DNA of 64,000 nt, from positions 1 through 64,000 of the forward strand of contig NBAY01000039.1 in NCBI GenBank assembly GCA_002794775.1, in the 5' to 3' direction. The notes beneath the pieces were generated by a model, which saw only the letters and a list, made by a program, of their open reading frames with translations, was not told the origin of the DNA and ran no database searches. Shown one piece after another: positions 54,648-64,000 of this stretch; positions within the stretch are counted from its first letter, which is position 1, and each line of letters starts with the position of its first letter. Source of the DNA: Porodaedalea pini (taxonomy: Eukaryota > Basidiomycota > Agaricomycetes > Hymenochaetales > Hymenochaetaceae). The translations under genes were made by a program, and so were the position numbers.

Positions 54648-56048
54648 TCATACGAGCTCGCCCTCTCCGCGCAGCAGGTGCTGTTCGATGACGTGGTAGG
54701 GCAGGAGCATGATCGTATCCTTCGGTATCGACTCAGAGGTTCCGCTATAACCGACCATATTATAACGAATGATTAGTGCTAAATGGAAACAATCAGAGAT
54801 GGATGTGCGTACTCATCCAATTGAAGCCCCTCGATCGCGTCAAACGCGTGAAAGAAGACTGGCTTGTTTTTGTCTGGCTCGGTAACTGCACGACGAAAAA
54901 AAGGTAAGCATGAACGCACGGATACCACAAGAGGAAGAAGAGGAAGGTAAAGTAGAAGGGAAGAGATGCACCCATGCTCGGTACGGCGGCCATATCATCG
55001 TCATCGAGCCCTCGCTGCGTCTCGGAAAGGTGCCCTAGTACGGTCGTGGTAAACTGTGACACGACAAGTTCTCCATATCTATGGAACAACATGAGGACAG
55101 AAAAGAGTGGAGAAGGACGGTAGGACGAGACACACCGCTGCGCATGCCGTTGCTCTGCTTTCGTGAGTCGCGGATGAATATCAGGCGTCAGAGTAATATA
55201 GGCAGAATATTGCTCGATCTAGTCGCCAAAAATTCTGAGTTATCAGGTTCTGAAGGTCGGAAGAAAGAAAGAAGGGTATGTATGAGGACAGACCTTGTAG
55301 AGCCGCGTGCGTACATAGCTACGTACGATGAACTTGACGCGCTCGACCTCGGTCTGTACGAGCGTCGTACAGTAGTGATCTTCCTCGCTCAGCGTCACAT
55401 CCGCGTTCCTTAGCGTCTCCGTTATTTTTATCTATATTCATCCGAAATTCCTGGATAAGCCACAAACAAAATTTGATGAAGGTCGCAAAGGCGCACCTGC
55501 CGACGAATTAAATCGAGCACACGACCAAGTAGTTCATCGCATGCAGGGAGGATGTCCGGGGCATGCCGCTCGTTCTGCCATGCACGCAAGAGCTGCTGTA
55601 TAAGATTCTCCTTCCCGTGCGTCCCGCTTGAGAGTGCGTCATCCGCCGACGAGGCGCGGTTCGAGTCTACGTCCATCGCATCTCTAGTTCCTGCATCGGA
55701 CGCATGCCCACCAGCAGATTGCATCCAAAACTCGTCCTCGCCGACCGGTGCAGCACGCGCGCGTGCCAAGGAGGGCATCTCACGCTCCTTACCTCTCGTG
55801 CGTGGAGCAGCGCCCGCTTGATGCCCCGCGCCACGACCTGGCTGGCCAGATGAGCCTTCAGCGGCTGTACTGCTCGTGCGCGGTGGGTATGGCCGTACAC
55901 GCGGGGAGGACGTCCCGAGAGCAGTAGAGGACGAGGCACCGCCACGCGTCCTGGAGCTGGAACCTGACCCGGAGCCCGCAGCGAAGGCATAGGGATCACT
56001 CTCTTCATCGTCGTAGAATTGGCGGCGGAGCTCATCGATGTCTGACAT
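54648..56048 (-). CDS. SLD5: GINS complex subunit Sld5, 349 aa
   Basis: Six minus-strand exons (55497-56048, 55294-55431, 55136-55218, 54972-55078, 54813-54885, 54648-54744) join in phase into 349 residues. Sld5 is one of four GINS subunits, which bind Cdc45 and MCM2-7 to form the replicative helicase. The A domain is seen as ENLIQQLLRAWQNERHAPDI, LLGRVLDLIRRQ, TLVQTEVERVKFIVRSYVRT and RLTKAEQRHAQRYGEL. The B domain is near the end: TEPDKNKPVFFHAFD and MLLPYHVIEQHLLRGEGELV. The first 135 or so residues are a disordered Ser/Gly/Arg/Pro-rich extension (GSGSGSSSRTRGG, PRVRPYPPRTSST), which makes the protein longer than typical Sld5 (about 220-290). The second acceptor was placed at 55431 because it restores the frame to TLRNADVTLSEEDHY. 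Confidence 0.9.
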
Positions 56049-57339
56049 TTTTCCTATGCGTAGATTGTTGCAGAGAGCAGTGAGCGGGTGAGGAGATAAT
56101 CGTGGATCGGATTAGTCCCGTGATGGAAGGGTCTCGTGACTTGACACGCGTGAGAGCCGGCCCTCAATATCTGCACGGTTGTTAGAACTTGGCGCAATTC
56201 ACCTTCTCATTCCTCTCCCAAGTGCCCTCTTTGATCAAACTCTTGCTCTTATGTGCAGCTAGCTCTTATTATTTCTGTGCGCAAGTCCGAGTCAAACACA
56301 AAGAAGTAGTACTTGGTTCAGCCGCCGGACTGGGAAGAGCTCTGTCAGACGTGTAAGAAGCTTCTTACCCTGCTTTGAAGTCCCTCTGGTTATTGGAATT
56401 GATTCAAATTATAGGCTATAAGTCCTCGATGTGATTTTATGGCCAGTAGACCTGGTGAAGATACAGGCACTATTTGGATACCATAATTGGGCCTAATATT
56501 CTGCTTGCATGTCTTTCTTCTGCATTTTCATCAAATTTCGAAACTTACCATTCATTTCCGGAATAGCTTTGAGCACAGGCACTCGTACTTTCACTGAATG
56601 CCAAGATTTCAGCAAGAAATCGGGGTATCAGGTTTCGTCTGCCAAATGTGAAGACGCCGACGCAGTAGAGAATTTCATACACTAGTACTACAAGGTATGT
56701 TACATTCGGTTCTTATTATCACCTCAATTTAAATATGACATATTTTATGATTGCTTACAGGGTATATGATGGTCCGTACTGCATTTCAGGCAGCACTGTG
56801 TACTCGAGGCTTTGATTGAAAAGGTCCTATCGTGAGTCCTTCGAGTCTTCCTTACAAGATTACTTTTATCCTTGATGATTCACGCAACTCAACCCGATTC
56901 ACTCGCAGGATCTACAAGTCACTCTCAGCGGGCCGCCCCTTTCTCGTGATTATATACAACTGCTCAGCGTGTTGAAACCAAGCTCTGAGTGTTCGAGTTG
57001 CGCATGAGCTTTGGACTGAGCTCCCGGCTTCGGCTACAAAAGAGTGCGATAGAAAGTGAGAAATACCTGATGTGTGTGTTCCGTTCCGTACATGTGGGTA
57101 TCTTGAAAGGGGCTGGATGGTGTGCGCAGGTGGACGCGTGGTTGAAGTGGAATGTATGGAGCGATTCGGTAGGAATGCGAAGAGGGGTTTGTTGGAAGGG
57201 GTCGGAGGTCCTGGATGAGTATGTGAACTGGATTTTATTTTAGCTGGTCGTATATTTACCGAATCGGTTGTCACTTCTTTATGCATACAGAAGACATCAG
57301 ATTCAGGAGCCAAGAAGCATTAATATTGAAAGTTGAGTT
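56049..57339. other. Intergenic stretch, no gene recognised
   Basis: 5' flank of SLD5, then sequence without coding signal on either strand that I can support. Short frames at 56912-57313 (minus) and 56989-57243 (plus) overlap each other and show no family resemblance. Confidence 0.45.
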
Positions 57340-57697
57340 GCGCGTCTATCCAGTCTCGCACATATCCGAAATGGCCTTTTTCGACAACGATCTTTACCTC
57401 TATCCTTCTCTGAATGGTTCCGTCCTAACAATTTTTTACTACTACTCAAATTTGCGTACTTTTCGTTTCGTCGCCCTCCGGACGCTATGCCTCTCTTTTC
57501 CGAATTACCTCCCTCTTATCACGTTTAGATCACACACCCATACATAACTTTCGTCATCATAGCTACGTTGTATCGCACTACTCTCATTCGCGCACTTCGT
57601 CCGTTGTCTTTGTTTCTTTTGTTCCGGTTCCGTGGGCCTTGTAGCGGTTGGTAGTCTACACGCAGTAGGTAGATATTATAAACAGTCTCGCACGTGA
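57340..57697 (+). mobile_element. 5'-truncated LINE tail
   Basis: The last about 60 codons of LINE ORF2 are recognisable in one frame (FSEWFRPNNFLLLLKFAYFS, FRRPPDAMPLFSELPPSYHV, stop near 57528). The LINE 3' UTR follows with GCGGTTGGTAGTCTACAC, and it ends with the shared GCACGTGA at 57690-57697. Only the 3' end is present, as expected from incomplete reverse transcription. It resembles the minus copy slightly more (PPDAMP, ELPPS) than the plus copy. Confidence 0.9.
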
Positions 57698-58849
57698 CGA
57701 TATTCGGGAGCGAAAACACCGGCCCTTGAGCACATGTACAGCAACGGAAGCATTTTTCTCTCTCTCGGTTTTGCTTCCGTATCTCCTGCTCGTGTCTTGC
57801 TTGATCACTCTTCTGCTGCATAAATCACCTTTCCCTTGAGGTCTCTCATAATTCTATTGATCAGAGCAGGGCTCTCACCCGCGGCTCCCTGGCAGACTAG
57901 GCACTGGCTGCGCTTCTCCTGTCAAAGATCAGAAAAGCAAGAGACGGGCGAGCGAATGGTGATGTCGCAGATCCATCGAGGCAGGCAGCGAGGAAGCCAT
58001 GTCAAGACTCAGAGCGAAGAGAAATAATATTAATGTCAGCGATTGACGTGCATAATCTTAAGCTTGTCCCGCCGCCATTAATTCGGCTTCATTCAAGTTG
58101 CATCGCTGAATTGATGGCGGCGGTGCTGATCTCGACCGTGTTCGTTGCCGTCCGTCGATTCGAATTCGAGTGCATTGTTTGTTGTGCGGTGCTGAGACGA
58201 CTTCAGCGACATATCATGATCGCGATGCCCGTACGGTCAGCATATTTTTAACTTTGTCGTAAGTAAAATATATTTCCTGATTTACGAGCCTAGGTCAAGT
58301 TCGAGACGGTCCAGACCGATGGAGAGGCGCCCAGCACACCCTTCCATGGATTTCACGTCTTTTCCGTTTTGGAGTTTTACAGTCCCGTTCGTTAGGTTGA
58401 CCGGGCTCGCCGGACGCTCTTCGTTCGACAGAGGCACGAATATGTACATTTCACAGGGAGCTTGCAGATGGCGTCGCTCAGTGTTCGCATCCTGACCATA
58501 TATATGCGGAGCGTGGGCGCCCGATATCGGAGGTCAATGCGACGGGGTCTCGGAGCCATGCATGCTCGGACGAACCATATAGCCTTTACCCTCGATCTCC
58601 AGAGTTGGTTATTAGTAATTAATCAATCCTCGACATACGTCTGCATTCGGGTTTCTTCAAAACAAACACAAACGCGACGCTTCTAGGAGGTATCATATAA
58701 GACCGCGCCCTCCACCCATCTTTCTTTCCAACCACGACGTCGCTCTCTGCCTCGCTCTAGTATTTTTATCGTCTTAACCCAAGTCTCCACGCCCCCACGC
58801 TCGCTACTTCACTCCTTTCACCCCGACCTACGAAGAAATCCGAACAGCC
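57698..58849. other. Upstream region of the extended hydrophobin
   Basis: About 1.15 kb with no recognised gene. The last 160 bp contain the TATA motif listed separately. Short frames at 58033-58251 and 58462-58686 show no family resemblance. Confidence 0.5.
58694..58701 (+). promoter_or_regulatory. TATA-like box of the extended hydrophobin
   Basis: CATATAAG about 150 bp before the start codon, in a place comparable to the TATA boxes of the other two hydrophobin genes. Confidence 0.55.
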
Positions 58850-59816
58850 ATGAAGTTCACGCTCCTCCCGCTCCTTGCCACCGCGCTCCCGCTGCTCCTC
58901 GTGCAGCACGCCACCCCTGCGAACGCCGCAGCACTCTGCATTCCTGGCATCTACTGTCCAGAGTCTGTGACCCTTCCTTCGCCTGCTCCTGAGTGCTCCT
59001 GCACTGCAGGCGGCGGAGGCGGTGGCAGCAGCAGCAGCTCCACCAGTAGCACCACTTACCACACGACATCTTCGTCCTCCTCAAAGGCAAAAACGACCTC
59101 GACGTGGACCCCGACGTCCACATGGTCTTCGGCGCCGACAGTCACAAAGCCGTCGAGCTCGACGACTTCCCATTCTCCTGGTGGAGGCTTGACGACGGTG
59201 ACGATCTCTACGGGCGGCGCACCCAGCGGAAGCTCCTCGAAGCCTATAGGCTCCTCGTCCGGCGGAAGTGGTCCTACATCGACGACGACAGTTACGGTCA
59301 CAGGTCCGTTGAGACTCGTCTATATGCTCTCATGCATCAATGCTAATTTGTGTTCCTGTTCCAACAGGCGGTCCTGCGCCTACGGGCACGACTTGCAGCA
59401 CGGGCCCCGTTCAGTGCTGTGACAGCCTCGAGCCGTCGTCCTCTGAGAACGCCGCATCGATCATGGCGCTCCTCGGCATCGTTCTTTCGGGCACGAACGT
59501 CCCCGTCGGTCTTAACTGCGTTCCCATTTCTGTATGTTCTTTGCTTGAACCTCTTTCGGCATCGATATTTACCTCGAGTCTTCAGGTCATCGGCCTTGGT
59601 TCCGCGGGCACTTGGTTCGTTTAATCCATGGCTTTTATCGATTCATCTGCTGATTATTTGTTTTCTTCTCGACAGCAACGCGCAGACCGTCTGGTTCGTC
59701 TCCATACTCCATTTACCTCATGCACATACTAACACGCGTCTTTCTCTAGCTGTGAGAATGACAGCTTCAACGGTCTCATCAACATCGGATGCTCGCCGAT
59801 CAACATTGGCCTCTGA
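58850..59816 (+). CDS. Hydrophobin with long Ser/Thr-rich N-terminal extension, 243 aa
   Basis: Five exons (58850-59303, 59368-59531, 59586-59614, 59676-59693, 59750-59816) join in phase into 243 residues. The signal peptide MKFTLLPLLATALPLLLVQH is followed by a short Cys-containing segment (ALCIPGIYCPES, APECSCTAGG). Next are about 100 residues almost wholly Ser, Thr, Gly and Pro (for example SSSSSTSSTTYHTTSSSSS and TSTWTPTSTWSSAPTV), and then a hydrophobin core. The core keeps eight cysteines: TCSTGPVQCC, GLNC, TCNAQTVCC, IGCSP. Ordinary class I hydrophobins have 100-120 residues, so the extension doubles the size. Such linkers are usually heavily O-mannosylated. Two small exons of 29 and 18 nt split the C5-C7 region, unlike the compact genes at 46414 and 51227. 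Four extra cysteines before the linker are unusual. Confidence 0.9.
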
Positions 59817-60339
59817 TGACATCGGTCTCTAACTCATTCTCTCTTTCTGGGCTTTCTTCAGGGACATGCGCGCACTTTTTCTCGTTTTATTCGATTATTA
59901 CTCTAAGGTCCTTTTTACTCGCGGCTGTGCGGTTTTTTTTGGTACTATCTTCGCATTTCTTCATGTTACTTTATTTTTCGAGCTTCTAGTCATTCCTTTA
60001 CTGGCATTGTAGAATACGTCTTGCCGATGCAAATCCATTTTTAGCCACTTCCCATCTCGACAATGTCAATGCGTTAGAATAAATTGTGGCTTCAATTGCT
60101 GTCTAATTACTGCAAGAGATCAAGGACACTTTGACTTCTGAACATATCAAGGTGACGGGCTGGACTAATTACGTTGACTCTACATGTGTATACTTGCTCT
60201 AGATGTCGGAATGTGCCAACTAACCCAAACACTTGTGCCTACAGTTTGTCAGTTTTGGATTCTTATAACTTGCTCAAATGAAATGTACTCCCTATCCATG
60301 TTTGTCTAAAATTTAAACTGTAATCAGCATCTGCAATCA

Positions 60340-62369
60340 TGACTCGAAGACTTACCTACAGGAAGGAAGCTGAATTTCAATTGTGGCTTCTGATTTTCAC
60401 TTCTCATTATAGAGCTTTCTCTGCAAGATTGTTCCAAGTCAGTTGACCATCTATATTGAAGTTCCATCACGAGCTTACCTGAGAAGTCGAATAAGGGTTC
60501 CAACTTTAATCCTGTGTCTGTGGTTGGCCATGATGCGAGGAGCTTTCCAACCAGTATTATCAATAAACTTGATCATAACTATGATTTTCTCCCACATACC
60601 TACTTCCTGCGACCAAAACTTTTAGTGATGATTATGATTAGTCACTGACAGTTATAAGGAATAACATTTGCTTTACAAGTACTAACCCATGTAAGCATTC
60701 CATATTGTTTGTCAACAACAGGAATTGAAGAAATTGCAACTCCATCATGAGCACATGCAGCAAGCAAAATCTGCAAGGGAGTTAGGTAATCTTTGACAAA
60801 TGTATCAGGATAATATTTACCACTCTTTTAGATCTAGTCTCACTTAGAGGTCTCACCCCTTGGTGAGTTAGTTCTATAAACCTAGGTCTAGAGCCAGCTT
60901 CTGTAATATCTAGCTGTAGGATACAAGTCAGATACATTGAAATAGTAGATGAGCAGTATTTAAACATACTTTAACTGGTAGATCTTTATGTGTAAAAGAG
61001 AAATCAGTAGGTGAATTCCTAAAGAGACTTGTGGGCTTACCTATGACACGTCCAGAATTACAGGACTAAACAGAAATCAGATAGATATTTCCTTCATTCA
61101 AAACAAAACCTTTACATCAAACATTGCCTTGTAACATTTCTGTCAGACTATATATCATTTTAAGAATTACTAAACTTGGGACATACAAACAGTTCAACCT
61201 TTTGTGTCATAGGTTTTACCTGCAAATGAGAAACAGTCAGCTTTAGAATTGTGGTTTTCCCCTATAATCAAGTGAATTCATCTCACCAAGCTGTCCCAGA
61301 TTTCCTAAATAATAGGTAATTTGGTTGATCTATGTGTTCCTGAGCTAACATAATAACTTACAATATCATTGATGACTTCTTCTCCACCATTTTCATCAAG
61401 AGCCCATATTTCTCAAGAGAAGTTAGCTCATGTTAACTGCATAAAAAAAGACATACTTGTCCTATAGTTACCATTATGGTCCCTATGCCTTGCTCCATGC
61501 CCAGAATCTTGTTTAATTTGTCAGCATGTGTGAATATAGATTCAAGTTAAAGAAATAGTACATACAATAAAAGAAGCGTTTATTTACTGGTTGTGTATCA
61601 TCTATTGTAATAAATACCTCCATACTAATGAGAGCATTCTCCTTGGTAGCATACTCATATTTGGGGCCAGTTCCTCCTGATGAATGTTTATCTGTTATTA
61701 TTAATACTCTTTGAGATGACCAAGAACAATCTGCTTTTGTTCAGTCTTTTTATTTAATAAATATTTATAGATACTGACCTCTTATGAAATTAGTTATCAA
61801 ATCAATATCATTTAATCCTGGCTCATCATCTAATCCTGATTGAGCTTCTGCTTCAATACATGAGGTTGATACTGCCATCTACAAAGAAATCAGTCTTAGT
61901 CAGACAAGTTACAGGTTATAATCAAATTAGTAGTGTGTGATACACTCTTTCCAACTGCTATTTTCCTCTTCTCTGATTAAGCCATCATCTGGCTTGTATA
62001 TTAAGTAGAGACTGCTCTTAGTAGAGCTAATATAGACAAGCCTTTCCTACTCTTCTCTTCCACTCTTAATGATACTAAAATATAGGAAAACTCACTAGCA
62101 TTGCATAATTACCAGCATTGTAGTAGCTAGGTTGATCTCTATGTTGCTGTGTAGGGTGTCTAACAAGCTGGTTAGATGATGATATTTCTCCTTTTCTTAT
62201 GAGAGAAGCTGACCTATTACTTATAATTGCTGTTCTCCTATTTGGTGCTGAGCTGGTGTTAATATACTGTCCTGTGGCAGACCTATTAGTTTGTGATGGT
62301 CTATATCCTGAATTATTTGAGGGTCTTCCACTAGAGTAGTTGCTGTTGTTCATATATGGATTATTGTTC
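60340..62369 (-). CDS. Gene-like exons of unknown identity in an AT-rich island
   Basis: I do not recognise this. Reading the minus strand from 62369, there is MNNNPYMNNSNYSSGRPSNN, an Asn/Ser/Arg-rich stretch to about 62093. Then come blocks with convincing splice borders: MAVSTSCIEAEAQSGLDDEP with GLNDIDLITNFIRG (about 61877-61780), GTGPKYEYATKENALISMEV with FITIDDTQPVNK (about 61678-61580), SGHGARHRDHNGNYR or the alternative frame (about 61505-61460), LDITEAGSRPRFIELTHQGV (about 60915-60850), ILLAACAHDGVAISSIPVVD (about 60780-60700), and GWKAPRIMANHRHRIKVGTL (about 60555-60490). Phases do not close at every join, so the model is provisional and may be a degraded gene. Base composition is far more AT-rich than the housekeeping genes nearby. 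It may belong to a mobile element or be acquired DNA; neither is shown. Confidence 0.35.
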
Positions 62370-63423
62370 ATGTTAGAAAGTTAATGATAACTATATAATA
62401 AAATGTAAATTAGTCAATATACTGAAAAAAAGTCTTAGGGCCTCTGACCTAGAATGTATTCCTGCTACTTGAATTATCACTCAAGGATATGCTTGCTGAT
62501 TGGAGCCCTGAAAATGCCAGTGGTTGTCATTATTCAACTCCTTGCTTGTCTTTTATACACTGGGAAGACAGTGCAAACTAAGGTCAGGTCAAACTAGCAT
62601 CTGTAGCATATGTATATGTTGCAATCTCTATGGAAAGTTGTTGCTAGGGTGAACAGAAGGGTGAATAAAGCAAATCAGAAGACATATCTGAGCTCTGAAG
62701 TATAGTCCAGGTATGAGAGTAAAATTTTGCTTGGGAGTCTGCAAACTTGTTGCTTAGAAACAATATTGTCTTTCAACCTATTTGTTGTTTTCTTTGAGCC
62801 CAATATAATTTCAACTGTAAACACAAACCAGCCAAGTTAGCTTCCTGCACTACATGTGCAAAATAATACACTTTCAAATTACTACTGTGCTAAGTATTTT
62901 GCAAGTTTAGTTCAGTTCTAGTTCAGCAGGCTTTTATGGTGAACCATACTCCAGACTCTGGACTTCCAGTTTGGTTTAGTCATTTTGATGAACCTCAACC
63001 TGAATCACCCTAAATTAGTTTGGAAAGTTTGGTTCAAGTTTAGTTCAAGCTCAAAGCAGTTTTTTCCTCTAGAAACCTCAGAAATGGTCCACTTTGCAGC
63101 TTTTGTGGAAAAGAATTATGGCTTGTAAACTTAACAAATTTAGGATGTCTATCACCCTGTGCAGCTGTTCTCGTATATCAAACAAGCAGAGACTATGTGC
63201 CTCTGCTCTTTATGAATTAAGCTACAGTCAACGGAAACACTTCGTTCACAGAACTGAAGAGCACCTTTTCCAGTGCAAGCTCAATCTGCTTCAGCACTTC
63301 CAGATAACGATGACCTCTCCGGAGCAAGTTCATTGCACTTTTGGAGAATGAACTGGACAATGGTTGATCCCTAGACAAAAAAAAAAAAATACAAAGCATT
63401 CTTCATGTGTTCGGGTTCTGCAT
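62370..63423. other. AT-rich intergenic stretch
   Basis: No coding signal. Repetitive-looking short motifs such as GTTCAGTTCTAGTTCAG and TTTAGTTCAAG occur near 62890-63050. The short plus frame at 63094-63351 shows no family resemblance. Confidence 0.45.
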
Positions 63424-63994
63424 CTAAAACATTTTCAGTGAGGTACACCATTCATGACAGAGTGCAGATAGACCCTTTGAAAGGTGAAGATTGAACCTGA
63501 GTGAATGTAGACTCAGCCACAAATCAAGTACATGAAGCTGGCTAACAGTACTGTCAAAGTACAAAGCCGGTCTCAGTGTGCAATGCTTGAGCCTAACAGA
63601 TAAGTAAAGGATGGACTGGCAGCACAGCGAGTCAGAAATCCCCTCTGTGTGCGAGAGCTGATCACTGAGGTCAACAACCAGTGCCCAGACTTTCATCAAA
63701 TCATGCTCAAAGATCATGTATGCCGCCTCATAGATCACTTGATGCAGCGTGTGCTCCAAACTTGAGGACAGCGCGATGACTGTGAGGCACATGTGCAACA
63801 GGCTTCGAAAGTGATGGGGCCTTGCTCACTGGGTTGTGCGTTATGGACGCAATGAGCTTGAGCAGATACTCGTGCATGAGTGTCGATGGGCCGGGAAGCA
63901 AAGGGGTGCGGCCTAGAGGCGCTTTGGAGAGCAAGTTCGTCAGCGCTTGTGCGACGTTCATGACCTGGAACAATGTATGAATGCAAGATAGCAA
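63424..63994 (-). CDS. Partial gene of unknown function at right edge
   Basis: Two overlapping minus-strand frames look like parts of one gene. The first is NVAQALTNLLSKAPLGRTPL with LMHEYLLKLIASITHNP (63960-63830). The second is SLLHMCLTVIALSSSLEHTL with HQVIYEAAYMIFEHDLMKVW (63810-63690), continuing to a stop at 63424. Codon use and Leu-rich helical character suggest real coding sequence, possibly joined by a small intron or broken by a frameshift near 63815. The 5' part lies beyond the window. No family was recognised. Confidence 0.4.
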
Positions 63995-64000
63995 TTGTTA

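Noticed and set aside
1..64000. CRISPR arrays, bacterial operons, riboswitches
   Set aside because: Nothing of the kind was seen. The gene structure with many spliceosomal introns is eukaryotic.

Overview
The window looks like part of the genome of a filamentous basidiomycete (mushroom-forming fungus). Its genes carry many short GT-AG introns of about 45-70 bp. It has a cluster of class I hydrophobin genes, two Agaricomycete-type DUF6533 membrane-protein loci and a DUF6698-type gene. The housekeeping genes are single-copy eukaryotic types: proteasome beta2, GINS Sld5, TFIIIC small subunit, MRM2 and IML2. All exon models were built by hand from splice signals and reading-frame phase. Those called confident close as complete in-frame proteins, but nothing was confirmed by transcripts or database search.

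Layout. 1-2.9 kb: an in-frame but truncated Ku70 fragment abuts a probably disrupted DUF6698-type gene. 4.2-6.2 kb: a five-exon gene of unknown function. 6.9-10.4 kb: two convergent DUF6533 loci, the left one decayed. 11.4-14.2 kb: a 17-exon IML2 gene. 14.3-22.05 kb: a minus-strand non-LTR retrotransposon (here called the LINE) of about 6.3 kb, itself split by a solo LTR and by a second insertion of about 1 kb. 22.1-24.7 kb: PUP1 and GVP36, convergent. 25-27.5 kb: an AA9-like LPMO relic, an 849-bp fold-back MITE flanked by TA, and a second TIR element. 27.5-40.6 kb: a plus-strand copy of the same LINE, interrupted by a solo LTR and by a nearly intact Ty3/gypsy chromovirus. 40.7-46.4 kb: a PhyH-type dioxygenase, the head-to-head pair MRM2/TFIIIC subunit, and a small secreted protein. 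46.4-51.8 kb: two hydrophobin genes and one hydrophobin pseudogene. 53.1-56 kb: a METTL7-like methyltransferase and SLD5. 57.3-57.7 kb: a 5'-truncated LINE tail. 58.9-59.8 kb: a hydrophobin with a long Ser/Thr-rich N-terminal extension. 60-63.4 kb: an AT-rich island with gene-like exons of unknown identity, then a partial unknown gene at the right edge.

Roughly 22 kb of the 64 kb is retroelement sequence, and the nesting gives a relative order. The LINE copies came first. Chromovirus-family LTRs then entered both copies with 5-bp target duplications. The full chromovirus is recent, because its two 440-bp LTRs differ at only four positions by eye. Its gag and pol frames are joined by a textbook -1 frameshift cassette: the slippery heptamer GGGTTTT, a 6-nt spacer, then a stem-loop. 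I did not find a clearly new defence or metabolic system. The most distinctive items are that frameshift cassette, the hydrophobin cluster with its decayed and extended members, the fold-back MITE, and the AT-rich island.
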